Positions 9,323 through 17,791 of a DNA stretch of 64,000 nucleotides are shown here, one piece after another (positions within the stretch are counted from its first letter, which is position 1; each line of letters starts with the position of its first letter). The notes under the pieces were generated by a model that saw nothing but the letters and a program-made list of their open reading frames with translations, was not told the origin of the DNA and did not search any database. The stretch is from Desulfurobacterium pacificum (GTDB lineage Bacteria > Aquificota > Aquificia > Desulfurobacteriales > Desulfurobacteriaceae), in NCBI RefSeq assembly GCF_900182835.1, contig NZ_FXUB01000001.1, positions 62,001-126,000 on the forward strand, written 5' to 3'. Both the position numbers and the translations under genes were made by a program.

Positions 9323-9649
9323 ATGAAATTGGCAGTTGTTGTGGGAACTAATGAAGTAAAAAGAATGCGCAGCGCTCTTAAATTTGTTAATGCAGCTGTA
9401 ACTGATAGTGAGGTAAAACTATTTATTTTAGGGGAGTGTTTTAAGGATAAAATTCTTGATGTGGAGGAGCTTCACTTAAAGGAAGCGATAGAGAGTTTTC
9501 TGGAAAGAGGAGGAAAGATATATACCTGTGGTACGTGCATAGTTGTTAAAAAATTTATTAAAGACGGGGAGGAGGGAGTTTGTCCTCTTTCTACGATGGA
9601 AGATTTATACGAAATAATCAAATGGGCTGATAAGGTTATTTATTTTTAA
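9323..9649 (+). CDS. DsrE-family sulfur-relay-like protein
   Basis: A 108-residue cytosolic protein with the DsrE/DsrF-like alternating beta-alpha layout: VVVGTNEVKRM opening strand, VKLFILGE second strand, then EAIESFLERGGKIYTCGTC. The CGTC segment is where DsrE and TusD relatives carry the Cys that takes up persulfide. A further Cys pair position (GVCPLS) precedes the conserved end STMEDLYEIIKWADKVIYF. It could move sulfane sulfur for sulfur reduction or for tRNA thiolation. No DsrF, DsrH, TusA or sulfur reductase gene is adjacent, so the partner is unknown. GGGAGGAAAG precedes ATG 9323. Confidence 0.75.
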   Translation: MKLAVVVGTNEVKRMRSALKFVNAAVTDSEVKLFILGECFKDKILDVEELHLKEAIESFLERGGKIYTCGTCIVVKKFIKDGEEGVCPLSTMEDLYEIIKWADKVIYF

Positions 9650-9728
9650 GTTTGTTATTATTGCTGGAAAGTTTCCTTGAAGGCAATTATAATCCTTCTG
9701 TGTCAAATTTTTCCTTTGGAGAAGCTTT

Positions 9729-10418
9729 ATGGCTTTAATTAAACTTGAAAACGTTAGGAAGGTTTTTAAGCAGGGAGAGCTTGAAACAGAAGTGCTTAAA
9801 GGGATAACTCTTGAGATAGAAAGAGGTGAGTTTGTAGCTATAATGGGACCTTCGGGTTCTGGAAAGTCAACGCTGATGTATATTTTGGGTTGTCTTGATA
9901 AGCCTACTTCTGGAAAGTACTACCTTGATGGTAAGGATGTTCTCAGAATGACTGATGATGAACTTTCAAGGTTAAGAAGTAGGTACATAGGCTTTATTTT
10001 TCAGGCTTTTTATTTAATTCCTTATTTGAGCGTTATAGATAACGTTCTTCTTCCTACTGAATATCTTGATTCTAAAACTAAAAAGGAACTTTTTAGGGGA
10101 GTTTCGCCGAAAGAAAGAGCCATTCAGCTTCTTGAAAGACTCGGCATGAAAGAAAGAATGGATTACAAACCGGAGCAACTTTCAGGAGGTCAGAAGCAGA
10201 GAACTGCTATTGCAAGAGCTTTGATGAATTCTCCGGAAATTATTCTCGCTGATGAGCCTACGGGGCAGCTTGATAGTGCTTCAGGAAAGGCTGTTATGGA
10301 GACGTTTAAGGAGTTAAATGAGGAAGGAAAAACAGTGATAGTTGTTACTCATGACCCAAATGTGGCTTCTTACGCTAAAAGGGTTATAGAAATTGTTGAT
10401 GGAAAAGTGAAGGTATGA
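9729..10418 (+). CDS. MacB/LolD-type ABC transporter ATPase
   Basis: ATP-binding subunit (229 residues) of a type VII ABC system. Visible motifs are Walker A GPSGSGKST, the Q-loop FIFQAF, signature LSGGQKQRTAIARAL, Walker B IILADEPTGQLDS and the switch His in VVTHDP. The DEPTGQLDS form and the two downstream FtsX-like permeases place it in the MacB/LolD/YtrE group, which moves substrates on the periplasmic side by mechanotransmission instead of by classical transport. The next gene starts four bases before its stop. A TATAAT box lies at 9688-9693, but I see no convincing -35. Confidence 0.93.
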   Translation: MALIKLENVRKVFKQGELETEVLKGITLEIERGEFVAIMGPSGSGKSTLMYILGCLDKPTSGKYYLDGKDVLRMTDDELSRLRSRYIGFIFQAFYLIPYLSVIDNVLLPTEYLDSKTKKELFRGVSPKERAIQLLERLGMKERMDYKPEQLSGGQKQRTAIARALMNSPEIILADEPTGQLDSASGKAVMETFKELNEEGKTVIVVTHDPNVASYAKRVIEIVDGKVKV

Positions 10419-11605
10419 GCGGGATTTTTCTGAAAGACCTTTTAGCTTCTCTTATACACGGTAAATTGAGGACGGTTTTTGCTGTTTTAGGAATAGTATT
10501 TGGGGTTTCTTCGTTAGTTTTAATCGTTTCGGCGATTAAGGGAAGTACTCTTCAGGCGAGGAAGGTTATAGAGAGGCTTGGTCCCGATTCTGTTTTAATA
10601 GTTTCTGGGGCTATAGGGAAAGGTCCGAGAGGGAGAACGAGAAATCTTTCTCTTGATGATGTGAGAGATATTTCTAAGCTTGAAGGTATATATGCTTTGA
10701 CTTACGGCATTGTAAAGCCAATGATGATTTCCAATACTAAAACGTCTAAGTTTTCTGCTGTTTTTGGAGTAGGAAAAAATTGGCTGAAATCGTGGGATTA
10801 TAGGGTGGAGATGGGGAGGGGATTTTCTCCTGATGACTTTAAAAATATGAAGAAAGTTGCCGTTGTCGGTCACGATGTTAGTGATTTTCTCTATCCTAAC
10901 GAAAATCCTATAGGGAAAATAGTTCTTATAGGAAAAGTTCCTTTTAGAATTATAGGGGTTTACAAGAAGAAAGGAAAAACGCCGAACGGTCATAATTTAG
11001 ATAATAGAGTTTTTATATCCTATGACTTGTTTGACAGAGTGGTAGATAAAACCTACGGAAAGGTTTCTGTTATCAGGTTTAGAGTTGTTGATATTAACCG
11101 TTATCAGCAAATTCTTAAAGAGACTAAGCAGATACTTTTGAAGAGACATAGAAAGGATGAGTTTACGATAATTACGCCGGTTGTGGTTAAGAAATTTCTC
11201 TCTATGATGTCGGCTACTTTTGCCTTGTTTTTGGGGATAGCTTCTACAACAGCTTTGGTTGTTGGTGGATTCGTTCTTTCTTCAATCTTTTATATAAACG
11301 TTAAAGTTAGAGAGTGGGAAATAGGTTTGAGGAGGGCTTTGGGGGCTACTAAAAGGGCGGTTTTGTGGAGGATTTTGTCAGAAAGTATAGTGATTGCCAT
11401 TATTTCGGTGATTTTGGGTACTTTTGTGGGTTTTGCTTCTGTAAAGTATGTTTTGCCAGCCCTTAAAATTCCTGTTGTTTATCCTGTAGAGGCGTTTTTT
11501 ATTGCAGCTTTCTTTTCTCTTCTTGTATGTATGCTGGCAGCGTATTTTCCATCCAAGAAGGCAGCGGAGCTTGACCCTATAACTTCTTTGAGGAGAAAGG
11601 TTTAA
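10415..11605 (+). CDS. MacB/FtsX-like ABC permease, first copy
   Basis: A 396-residue permease with one N-terminal transmembrane helix, a large periplasmic MacB_PCD domain (about residues 45-260) and three C-terminal helices (about 270-385) of the FtsX fold. The REWEIGLRRALGATKRAVLWRIL segment and the terminal SKKAAELDPITSLRR coupling motif are typical. It overlaps the ATPase gene by four bases and the second permease by one base. The second permease is about the same size, so the exporter probably uses a heterodimer. A substrate cannot be inferred; lipids, peptides and macrolides are known for the family. Confidence 0.9.
   Translation: MSGIFLKDLLASLIHGKLRTVFAVLGIVFGVSSLVLIVSAIKGSTLQARKVIERLGPDSVLIVSGAIGKGPRGRTRNLSLDDVRDISKLEGIYALTYGIVKPMMISNTKTSKFSAVFGVGKNWLKSWDYRVEMGRGFSPDDFKNMKKVAVVGHDVSDFLYPNENPIGKIVLIGKVPFRIIGVYKKKGKTPNGHNLDNRVFISYDLFDRVVDKTYGKVSVIRFRVVDINRYQQILKETKQILLKRHRKDEFTIITPVVVKKFLSMMSATFALFLGIASTTALVVGGFVLSSIFYINVKVREWEIGLRRALGATKRAVLWRILSESIVIAIISVILGTFVGFASVKYVLPALKIPVVYPVEAFFIAAFFSLLVCMLAAYFPSKKAAELDPITSLRRKV
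10818..10826 (+). repeat. GGGGATTTT element in the first ABC permease
   Basis: Sense orientation, preceded by GGGGA. Codons are split as Arg-Gly-Phe-Ser (MGRGFSP), a different frame from the polX copy. Confidence 0.6.
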
Positions 11606-12798
11606 TGAACGTTAATGCCCTTTTCTCCTACTTTAGGGAGAACAAGAAAAGAATGGTTCTTTCCGTTATAGGAGTTGCTATTGGTGTTTTTGCCTTAACG
11701 CTGATGACCGGCATAACAGGAGCAATGAAGAGAAGTATATCTAAGGCGTTGGGGAGTATGGGGGCTAACCTGATAGTTGTTATACCAGGAGAGGTAAAAA
11801 ATTTTGGAGGTAGAACGTTACAGTTATCCTTTTATCCGACTCTTACGTTGAAAGATGCGAAAGCAATAAAAGAAAAATGTCCATCGGTCAGGGACGTTGC
11901 GCCGTATAAATTGGTTAATCCTAATGTTCATTATGGGGGAAAGTCTATCTCTTCTGATGTTGTAGGAACTACGCCGTCTTATGAGATAGTTACCGACTTT
12001 CATCCTTTTTGTGGAAGATTTATAACGCAAGATGATGTGGAAAATATTTCTCAGGTTGCAGTAATCGGTTATGAAGTTGCTAAAGAGCTTTATGGGGAAA
12101 CGTGTCCGGTAGGAAAGACGGTTTATCTCTACAATGCTCCTTATAAAATTGTAGGAGTGATGGAAAAGAGAGGAACGGACTTAAGCGGAGAAGACTTGGA
12201 TACGAGGATTTTTATTCCTATAACTTCTGCTGTTAAAAGGATTTCAAACGTTGACTATATTGATGGAATTTACGTTCTTTCTGTTTCTCCTTCTATGGTG
12301 AGAGAAACTATAAAAGAGGTTAAGACGCTTTTGCTAAAAAGGCACGGAAAGAAAGATTTTACAGTTGATAGATACGAGGATGTTGTTAATACAAAAAAAC
12401 AGGCATTGGCTATATTTTCTAAGCTTTCAATAATTGTAGCCACTATATCTTTTGGTGTTGGTGCTTTAGGAATATTGGCTGTAATGACGCTTTCTGTTTA
12501 CGAGAGGCTTATAGAAATAGGTGTAAGGAGGGCTTTTGGAGCTTCAAAGAAGCATATTCTTGTTCAATTTCTAATTGAGTCAATCATTCTCTCTTTTTCG
12601 GGTGCTATTCCTGGAATAGCTTTAGCTATTTTACTGGTTTTGCTGGTTTCTAAAGTAGCAGGTTGGGTTGCTTATATTCCTATTGATGGTGCAGTAATTT
12701 CTTTTTCGCTGTCGTTGGTTATCGGTTTAGTGGCTGGAGTTTATCCGGCTTTGAGAGCTACATCTTTTGACCCGAAGGAGATTTTGAAGGAAGAGTAG
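11605..12798 (+). CDS. MacB/FtsX-like ABC permease, second copy
   Basis: A 397-residue paralogue of the preceding permease with the same order: N-terminal helix, periplasmic MacB domain, three C-terminal helices. The cytosolic coupling helix reads YERLIEIGVRRAFGASKKHILVQFL and the end is ATSFDPKEILKEE. Tandem non-identical permeases suggest an asymmetric membrane domain. No MacA-like adaptor or TolC gene accompanies the trio, so the system may work as a lipoprotein or envelope-stress module and not as a tripartite drug pump. It ends one base before the convergent uvrC stop. Confidence 0.9.
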   Translation: MNVNALFSYFRENKKRMVLSVIGVAIGVFALTLMTGITGAMKRSISKALGSMGANLIVVIPGEVKNFGGRTLQLSFYPTLTLKDAKAIKEKCPSVRDVAPYKLVNPNVHYGGKSISSDVVGTTPSYEIVTDFHPFCGRFITQDDVENISQVAVIGYEVAKELYGETCPVGKTVYLYNAPYKIVGVMEKRGTDLSGEDLDTRIFIPITSAVKRISNVDYIDGIYVLSVSPSMVRETIKEVKTLLLKRHGKKDFTVDRYEDVVNTKKQALAIFSKLSIIVATISFGVGALGILAVMTLSVYERLIEIGVRRAFGASKKHILVQFLIESIILSFSGAIPGIALAILLVLLVSKVAGWVAYIPIDGAVISFSLSLVIGLVAGVYPALRATSFDPKEILKEE

Positions 12799-12799
12799 T

Positions 12800-14557
12800 T
12801 TAATCTAATAGTTTCTTTGCTCTCTCAATTACTTGTTCTGCAACATTTTTGGGTATTCCAATGCTTTTCAGTTCTTCTACTGTGGCGTTGGCTATTTCTT
12901 TGGGGTTAGGGTAGAACTTTTCAAGGATTTTCCTGCGTTTTACGCCTAATCCTTTGATATCGTCAAAAATGCTTGTGAGCATTAGTTTTTCTCTGACTTT
13001 TCTGTTGAAAGTTACAGCAAATCTGTGGGCTTCGTCGCGAAGATTCGTGAAAAATCTGTAAAGGTGGGGATATTTCTTAGTTTCTACAACTTCTCCGTCG
13101 TCTGTGTAAACGATTTCTTCTTTTTTGGCTATGGAAAAAACTCTGAAGTCAAGCCCTAGAGAATCTCTTACTTTCAATGCAACGTTGAGCTGTCCTATAC
13201 CACCATCGATGAGAGCTAAAGAAGGTTTTTTCACTTCTCCTTTTTTTATTCTTTTAAATCTACGGGTTAAAACTTCTTCTAATGAAGCGTAGTCGTTAAC
13301 GCCTTTTACTGTTTTTACTTTGTATCTGCGGTAGTCGTTTTTGACGAACTTTCCGTTTTCCCAAACTATGCAAGAGCCTACTGTTCCTGTGCCTTGAAGC
13401 GTGGATATGTCAAAAACTTCTACTCTTTCAGGAAAGGAGTCTAAAAAAACTTTTTCGTATTCCCGTTTTAGTTCGTTTAACTTGAAAGAGATTCTTGGAG
13501 TAGTGGCTTTGTTCTTTTTTATGAAAGATTCTATTCCCTCTGGGATTGGTTCTGTTTTAAGGTAAGGAAGTAGCGAGGAGAAGTTTGAGAGGACTGGATG
13601 GGAAGGCGGTTCCTCATATGTGTTTTTTAGCCAAATGCTTCCTACAACGTTACAGTTTAACTTTGCCTCTTTAAGAGCGAATAACTCTTTTAAGAGATTT
13701 TCATCCCATACATCAATGGGGTCAAAAGTAAAGGTTTCTTTTCCGTAAACTATGCCGTTTCTAACGGTTAACTTAATTCCTGTGAAGAGACCGTTTTTTT
13801 CTTCTAAGTAAAATACATCACAATTAGGATAATCGTTAAAAAATGCGCTTCCTCTTTCGTAGATGTCCTTTAATGAAAGCAACTGGTCGCGTAAAATGGC
13901 AGCCCTTTCAAACTCTAAATTTTCGGCTGCTTTTTCAATACTTTTGTACAGTTCATTTATGTAACTTTTAACGTTGCCAGAAAGAAAAGAGAGAGCACCT
14001 TTTACCTGAAGCGCGTAATCTTTAGCCGAAACGTATCCTGCACACGGAGCGGTACATCTGTCTATGTAGTACTGAAGGCAGGGTTTATCTCTTTTAACCA
14101 ATTCCTTGCACTTTCTAATCTTAAATACCTTGTGTATAACTTCCTTAACGTGCCTTGCGTTTTTTGCGGGGATAAAAGGTCCGAACCTTTTGCCAGAGGT
14201 TTCGTTTTTTTTCCTCACTATTTTAACTGTTGGATATTTTTCGTCCGTTATTAGAATATAAGGATAGCTTTTGTCGTCTTTTAAAAGGACGTTAAACTTG
14301 GGTAGATACTTTTTGATTAGTTCAGCCTCTAATATCAGTGCTTCTCTTTCACTTTTTACCACTATGTATTCAAAGTCTGCGGCAGTTTTTACGATTCTGT
14401 AACTTTTATCGTTAGGATTTGTGGCGTTAAAGTGATTGGTCAGGCGGTTTTTTAAAGACTTCGCTTTGCCTACATATATAACGTTTCCTTTGACGTCTTT
14501 AAACAGGTAAACGCCTGGAGCGTCGGGGACTAATTCAAGCTTATCTCTCATTTTCAT
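12800..14557 (-). CDS. uvrC: UvrC excinuclease subunit
   Basis: Nuclease subunit of UvrABC nucleotide excision repair, 585 residues. The N-terminal GIY-YIG domain (PGVYLFKDVKGNVIYVGKAK) makes the 3' incision. A cysteine-bearing stretch (CKELVKRDKPC...CTAPCAGY) may hold an iron-sulfur cluster, as recently recognised in UvrC. The UVR motif lies near EFERAAILRDQL. The RNase H-like 5' incision domain includes EVFDISTLQGTGTVGSC and SLALIDGGIGQL. The C-terminal helix-hairpin-helix tandem closes the protein (IKGLGVKRRKIL, LKSIGIPKNVAEQV). The start overlaps the queD stop by 17 bases. Confidence 0.96.
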   Translation of the reverse strand: MKMRDKLELVPDAPGVYLFKDVKGNVIYVGKAKSLKNRLTNHFNATNPNDKSYRIVKTAADFEYIVVKSEREALILEAELIKKYLPKFNVLLKDDKSYPYILITDEKYPTVKIVRKKNETSGKRFGPFIPAKNARHVKEVIHKVFKIRKCKELVKRDKPCLQYYIDRCTAPCAGYVSAKDYALQVKGALSFLSGNVKSYINELYKSIEKAAENLEFERAAILRDQLLSLKDIYERGSAFFNDYPNCDVFYLEEKNGLFTGIKLTVRNGIVYGKETFTFDPIDVWDENLLKELFALKEAKLNCNVVGSIWLKNTYEEPPSHPVLSNFSSLLPYLKTEPIPEGIESFIKKNKATTPRISFKLNELKREYEKVFLDSFPERVEVFDISTLQGTGTVGSCIVWENGKFVKNDYRRYKVKTVKGVNDYASLEEVLTRRFKRIKKGEVKKPSLALIDGGIGQLNVALKVRDSLGLDFRVFSIAKKEEIVYTDDGEVVETKKYPHLYRFFTNLRDEAHRFAVTFNRKVREKLMLTSIFDDIKGLGVKRRKILEKFYPNPKEIANATVEELKSIGIPKNVAEQVIERAKKLLD

Positions 14558-15206
14558 AAAAAACTGCGTTAGAAGTTGGAGTTTCCTGTATCGCTACTTT
14601 TTGGCACTTTACGTTTAAAGGTTTAACGTTTTCTCTAACGAAGAAGTAGAAAAACCTTGCTAAATTTTCGCTCGTTGGGGAGCAGTTTATAAAGGCTAGA
14701 CCTTCTAAAATTCTTGCGTAGAAATCTTCAATGATAGAGTTGTCTTTTGTTTTAACTGTGAAGAAAGTGAAGTAATTTAGTCTTTTTAGCTCTTTGAAGT
14801 TAACCTTTTTAAAGTCTTCAACGTTTAACTTGAAATTTTCGTCAACGAAAGCTACTTTAACTTCTGCTGATTTAATCTCTTCAGGTAGGGAAAGAGTGTC
14901 TTCCTTTAAAATGCCTAACTTGTTTAAGAACAGTTTAAGCGCTGGGTCGTCTGCTCCTAAAATAAGTTTGTGGTCAACGAAGTTATCTATAAACTCCTTC
15001 AGCCACCATAAGTGACCGAAGTCTGTAACCATCTGAGCGTTATCTAAATTTTCCGAACTTAAATAGACTGTTAGTTTGTAGTTGTGCCCGTGGCCGGGAA
15101 GTCTTCTACACTTGGGATATGTGTTTTTAGCCCACCTTTTATCTAACTTTTGAGAGTGAACAGAGTGAGCTGCGGAGAACTCAAAAGACTTTGAAATTTC
15201 ATACAT
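14541..15206 (-). CDS. queD: QueD-type 6-carboxy-tetrahydropterin synthase with large insertion
   Basis: Likely acts in queuosine/7-deazaguanine synthesis. The N-terminal motif has zinc-ligand His14 (FSAAH) with His39 and His41 (GHGHNY), and the catalytic Cys33 sits in KCRRLPGHGH. The DFGHLWW and DHKLIL segments and the C-terminal SPTSENLARFFY and QETPTSNAVF motifs are family hallmarks. At 221 residues it is nearly twice the usual 120-140, with about 80 extra residues between DHKLIL (about residue 80) and the conserved C-terminal part. It lies between rsmD and uvrC with short overlaps. A 6-pyruvoyl-tetrahydropterin synthase role is the alternative, less likely given the Cys context. Confidence 0.85.
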   Translation of the reverse strand: MYEISKSFEFSAAHSVHSQKLDKRWAKNTYPKCRRLPGHGHNYKLTVYLSSENLDNAQMVTDFGHLWWLKEFIDNFVDHKLILGADDPALKLFLNKLGILKEDTLSLPEEIKSAEVKVAFVDENFKLNVEDFKKVNFKELKRLNYFTFFTVKTKDNSIIEDFYARILEGLAFINCSPTSENLARFFYFFVRENVKPLNVKCQKVAIQETPTSNAVFYENER

Positions 15207-15783
15207 TTTCTTCCTCTTCTGGATGAAAGTTTACGAATGTTACGAGCGTAGTTCCGTAGCCCCGCCTTTCTACTATCCACTTTTCATCTTCTGGTAAAAA
15301 CGGGTGTTTTTTCGGTTCTTCTAAAATCAGCAGTCCGTCCCTATCAAGAAGTCCAAGGTTTTTAACCATATTTACTATGCGTGTGTAAAACCCCTTTTCG
15401 TAAGGTGGGTCTGCGTATATAAAATCAAATACCATTCCCCTTTTTGCCAGCTTTTTGAGAGCTTTAACGTAGTCATCACAGATTACTTCATATCTATCTT
15501 TTTCAATGCCTAACTTTTTAAGGTTTTCTTTTATCAGGTTGCAGAATCTTTTATCGTTTTCTACAAAAATTACTTTACCGGCACCTCTGCTGAGAGCTTC
15601 TATACCGACATTTCCGCTTCCTGCAAAAAGGTCTAAAAACGTTGTTCCTTCAAGGTAATTGTTCAGTATGGAAAATACAGATTCTTTAACTCTGTCAGTT
15701 GTTGGTCTTAAAAGTTTTGTGTCGTCTCTTTTTGGTAGCGTTTTTATCCTTTTACCTTTAAGTTTTCCACCTATAATTCTCAT
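15199..15783 (-). CDS. rsmD: RsmD-like 16S rRNA (guanine-N2) methyltransferase
   Basis: An S-adenosylmethionine-dependent methyltransferase expected to modify G966 of 16S rRNA. The start MRIIGGKLKGKRI and the LRPTTDRVKESVFSIL segment are typical of RsmD. The SAM-binding loop is FLDLFAGSGNVGIEALSRGA and the catalytic motif is YADPPYEKG. I use ATG 15783, preceded by AAAGGAAAG, and not an upstream in-frame codon at 15843 that would add 20 unrelated residues. That gives 194 residues, the usual size. The stop overlaps the queD start by eight bases. Confidence 0.93.
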   Translation of the reverse strand: MRIIGGKLKGKRIKTLPKRDDTKLLRPTTDRVKESVFSILNNYLEGTTFLDLFAGSGNVGIEALSRGAGKVIFVENDKRFCNLIKENLKKLGIEKDRYEVICDDYVKALKKLAKRGMVFDFIYADPPYEKGFYTRIVNMVKNLGLLDRDGLLILEEPKKHPFLPEDEKWIVERRGYGTTLVTFVNFHPEEEENV

Positions 15784-15855
15784 GCTCTTTCCTTTAAAGA
15801 GGATTAAATTTTGCTTGAGTTTAAAATATAGGAAATTAATCAATTAGAGGTAGTG

Positions 15856-16437
15856 ATGCTGAAAAAGTTTTTAGTGATTTTCTTTTTGCTGTTTTTTACT
15901 GTTCCTGCTCGTGCGAATTTTGAGGAGTTTGTTAAGTCTATTGAAAACATTAGGAGCGCTGTTGTTAAATTCAGGCAGATTACGAAAATTCCCGTTGCCG
16001 GCGACGAAGTATCTCTTTATGAAGGAGTTATTTATTACAAAAAGCCTTTAAAGTTTCGCTGGCAATATATTGAAGGGAGCGAAATCTACATTATTTCTAA
16101 CGGAAAATTTGTGGAAACTGTTTTTCCCGACGATGGCGATTGTCAGTTGTTTAGGTTGACGAAAGAAAGTGACCTATTTCCGCTTATATCTCTATTTGAG
16201 AACCCTGAAGTGTTTCGTAAATACTATAAAGTTATAGCTAAGGGAGATGTTGCAGTTGCAGAGCCAAAGTTTAAAGGTTCTTTTTTCAAAAGGATAGTTT
16301 TTTACTTTAACGGCAAAAAACTTTTGAAAATTAAAGTCGTGCAGGAGGACGGCACGGAGGAAACTTACCTAATTACGGCATTTAAGAAAAACATTCCTTT
16401 AAAGGACAACCTGTTTAAGTTAAAAAGGTGCAGTTGA
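15856..16437 (+). CDS. lolA: LolA-like outer-membrane lipoprotein carrier
   Basis: A secreted 193-residue protein with a signal peptide ending PARA (about residues 1-20). The mature part begins NFEEFVKSIENI and has the LolA pattern: a VVKFRQI strand, EGVIYYKKPLKFRWQY, then EIYIISNGKFVETVFPDD. This matches the half-barrel that carries lipoproteins across the periplasm. A GTG three bases earlier is possible, but AGAGG is better spaced for the ATG. It is divergent from rsmD. Two lipoprotein genes with Cys lipoboxes lie elsewhere in the window. LolB and LolCDE are not identifiable here unless the 9.7 kb ABC genes serve that role. Confidence 0.82.
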   Translation: MLKKFLVIFFLLFFTVPARANFEEFVKSIENIRSAVVKFRQITKIPVAGDEVSLYEGVIYYKKPLKFRWQYIEGSEIYIISNGKFVETVFPDDGDCQLFRLTKESDLFPLISLFENPEVFRKYYKVIAKGDVAVAEPKFKGSFFKRIVFYFNGKKLLKIKVVQEDGTEETYLITAFKKNIPLKDNLFKLKRCS

Positions 16438-16442
16438 TTTAA

Positions 16443-16501
16443 GGGAGAGGTCGGCAGAGCCGACCAGGGAGAGTACCATGGGAACTGGAAGAAGGTGTTA
16501 A
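16443..16501 (+). other. Perfect hairpin and seven-codon mini-ORF in the gap before the alcohol dehydrogenase
   Basis: This gap (16438-16633) is the longest without a large gene. It holds a perfect 7-bp stem, GGTCGGC-AGA-GCCGACC (16449-16465), flanked by two copies of GGGAGAG (16443-16449 and 16467-16473). The second copy is placed like a ribosome site before ATG 16478, which opens a frame of only seven codons (MGTGRRC, stop 16499-16501). There is no U-tract after the stem, so it is not an ordinary terminator. Function unknown. Confidence 0.35.
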
Positions 16502-16576
16502 AAGCTAATTTATTGCTTTTGTATTTAATGTCAAGTATTGCATTAAAAATTTTCCTTATTCAATTTTATCGAAGTT

Positions 16577-16604
16577 TTGTGAGAAATTTTTGTTAGGATA
16601 AAAT
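16577..16604 (+). promoter_or_regulatory. Possible promoter of the alcohol dehydrogenase gene
   Basis: TTGTGA (16577-16582) and TAAAAT (16599-16604) are separated by 16 bases, about 30 bases before the start codon. The -10 fits well, the -35 only in part. Confidence 0.35.
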
Positions 16605-16633
16605 TTTGTAAGTTAATTGTGGAGGAGGAATTT

Positions 16634-17764
16634 ATGATATTTAGGCACTTTATCCCTACAAAAATAGTTTTCGGCAGGAAGTCTCTTAATAAACTATCTC
16701 AAGAGGTGGAATCTCTTAAATTGGATACTTCAAAGACTGCAATTATCTGCGGTAGGTCTGCCGTAAGCCACGGCTACGCTGAAGCTATAAAGAAGCAGAT
16801 AAGCGGGAAAGTGGAAGTTTTTGACCTTGTAGAAGCTGACCCTTCTGTAGAAAATGCTTACGCCGTTTTGGAAGTTGTAAGAAAGTTTTCTCCCACTTTA
16901 ATAATTGCTGTTGGCGGCGGAAGTGCGATAGATGTGGCAAAAGTTGTTTCCATTATGCTTACTAATTCTGGTGCGATTGAAGAATACATAGGCGTTCCGG
17001 ATGCTTTTAAAAATCCTTCTGTTCCTCTTGTGGCTGTTCCTACTACTTCCGGTTCCGGTTCTGAAGTTACGCCTTACGCCGTTTTGACCGATAGAAAAAA
17101 GTACCGTAAAGCGCCTCTTATATCGCGGTTTCTCTTTCCCGTTTTGGCTGTTGATGACCCAGAGCTTACAGTTTCAAAGTCTCAAATTGTTACGGCGAAC
17201 ACCGGCGTTGACGCTCTCACTCACGCAGTAGAGTCTTTCCTTTCAAAGAGAGCTACGCCAATTTCGAGACTTTATTCTCTTGAAGCTATAAGTCTTATTT
17301 ATAAATATCTTCCGAGAGCTTTTGGAAATCCTGCTGACATTGAGGCAAGAGAGAAAACTATGTTGGGGAGTTTGTTTGGCGGTATGGCTATTGCTGACGC
17401 AGGAGCCGGTTTGGTTCACACTTTGGCGCACATTTTGGGCGTTCTCTATAAAGTTCCTCACGGTCTTGCGAATGGGGTGTTTTTGGTTCCCGTGCTTTCG
17501 TTCTACGGGTTGTCTGCTAAAAAGGAGATAGAAGAAATTGGAAAGGTTATGGGAGTTGAGGGTAATTATAAAGAAGTGCTTTCAGTTTTGAGGGAGTTCC
17601 TTTCTTTCTTGGGAATTCCATCAAGCTTAAAGGACCTTGGAGTGATGGAGTCTGACATCTCTCAGTTTGTAAGCCTTGCCATGGAGAAAAAGTTTTTAAT
17701 GGCTAACTTACCGAGAATCCCTTCTGAAAGAGACCTGCGGAGAATTCTAGAATCAGCGTTTTGA
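16634..17764 (+). CDS. Iron-dependent alcohol dehydrogenase (group III)
   Basis: A 376-residue NAD(P)-dependent dehydrogenase of the Fe-ADH superfamily. The nucleotide site is AVGGGSAIDVAK with VPTTSGSGSEVT downstream. Metal ligands are the Asp and His of NTGVDALTHAVES and the His residues of LVHTLAHILG and VPHGLANG. The set is complete, so it should be active, although substrate (alcohol, butanol or lactaldehyde type) cannot be told from sequence. The start is ATG 16634 with GGAGGAGG five bases upstream; a GTG five codons earlier lies inside that ribosome site. A bidirectional hairpin terminator follows the stop. The gene appears monocistronic. Confidence 0.92.
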   Translation: MIFRHFIPTKIVFGRKSLNKLSQEVESLKLDTSKTAIICGRSAVSHGYAEAIKKQISGKVEVFDLVEADPSVENAYAVLEVVRKFSPTLIIAVGGGSAIDVAKVVSIMLTNSGAIEEYIGVPDAFKNPSVPLVAVPTTSGSGSEVTPYAVLTDRKKYRKAPLISRFLFPVLAVDDPELTVSKSQIVTANTGVDALTHAVESFLSKRATPISRLYSLEAISLIYKYLPRAFGNPADIEAREKTMLGSLFGGMAIADAGAGLVHTLAHILGVLYKVPHGLANGVFLVPVLSFYGLSAKKEIEEIGKVMGVEGNYKEVLSVLREFLSFLGIPSSLKDLGVMESDISQFVSLAMEKKFLMANLPRIPSERDLRRILESAF

Positions 17765-17768
17765 TAAA

Positions 17769-17785
17769 GGGGGCGTAAAGCCCCC
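17769..17785. terminator. Hairpin terminator between convergent adh and hsp20
   Basis: GGGGGC-GTAAA-GCCCCC gives a 6-bp all-GC stem in the 27-base gap between two convergent stop codons. A short T-rich run follows on the plus side, so it may serve both directions. Confidence 0.75.
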
Positions 17786-17791
17786 AATCAG

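Noticed and set aside
16449-16465. Hairpin as the terminator of the lolA-like gene
   Set aside because: The stem is strong but is followed by AGGGAGAG and not T's, so it does not fit a rho-independent terminator.
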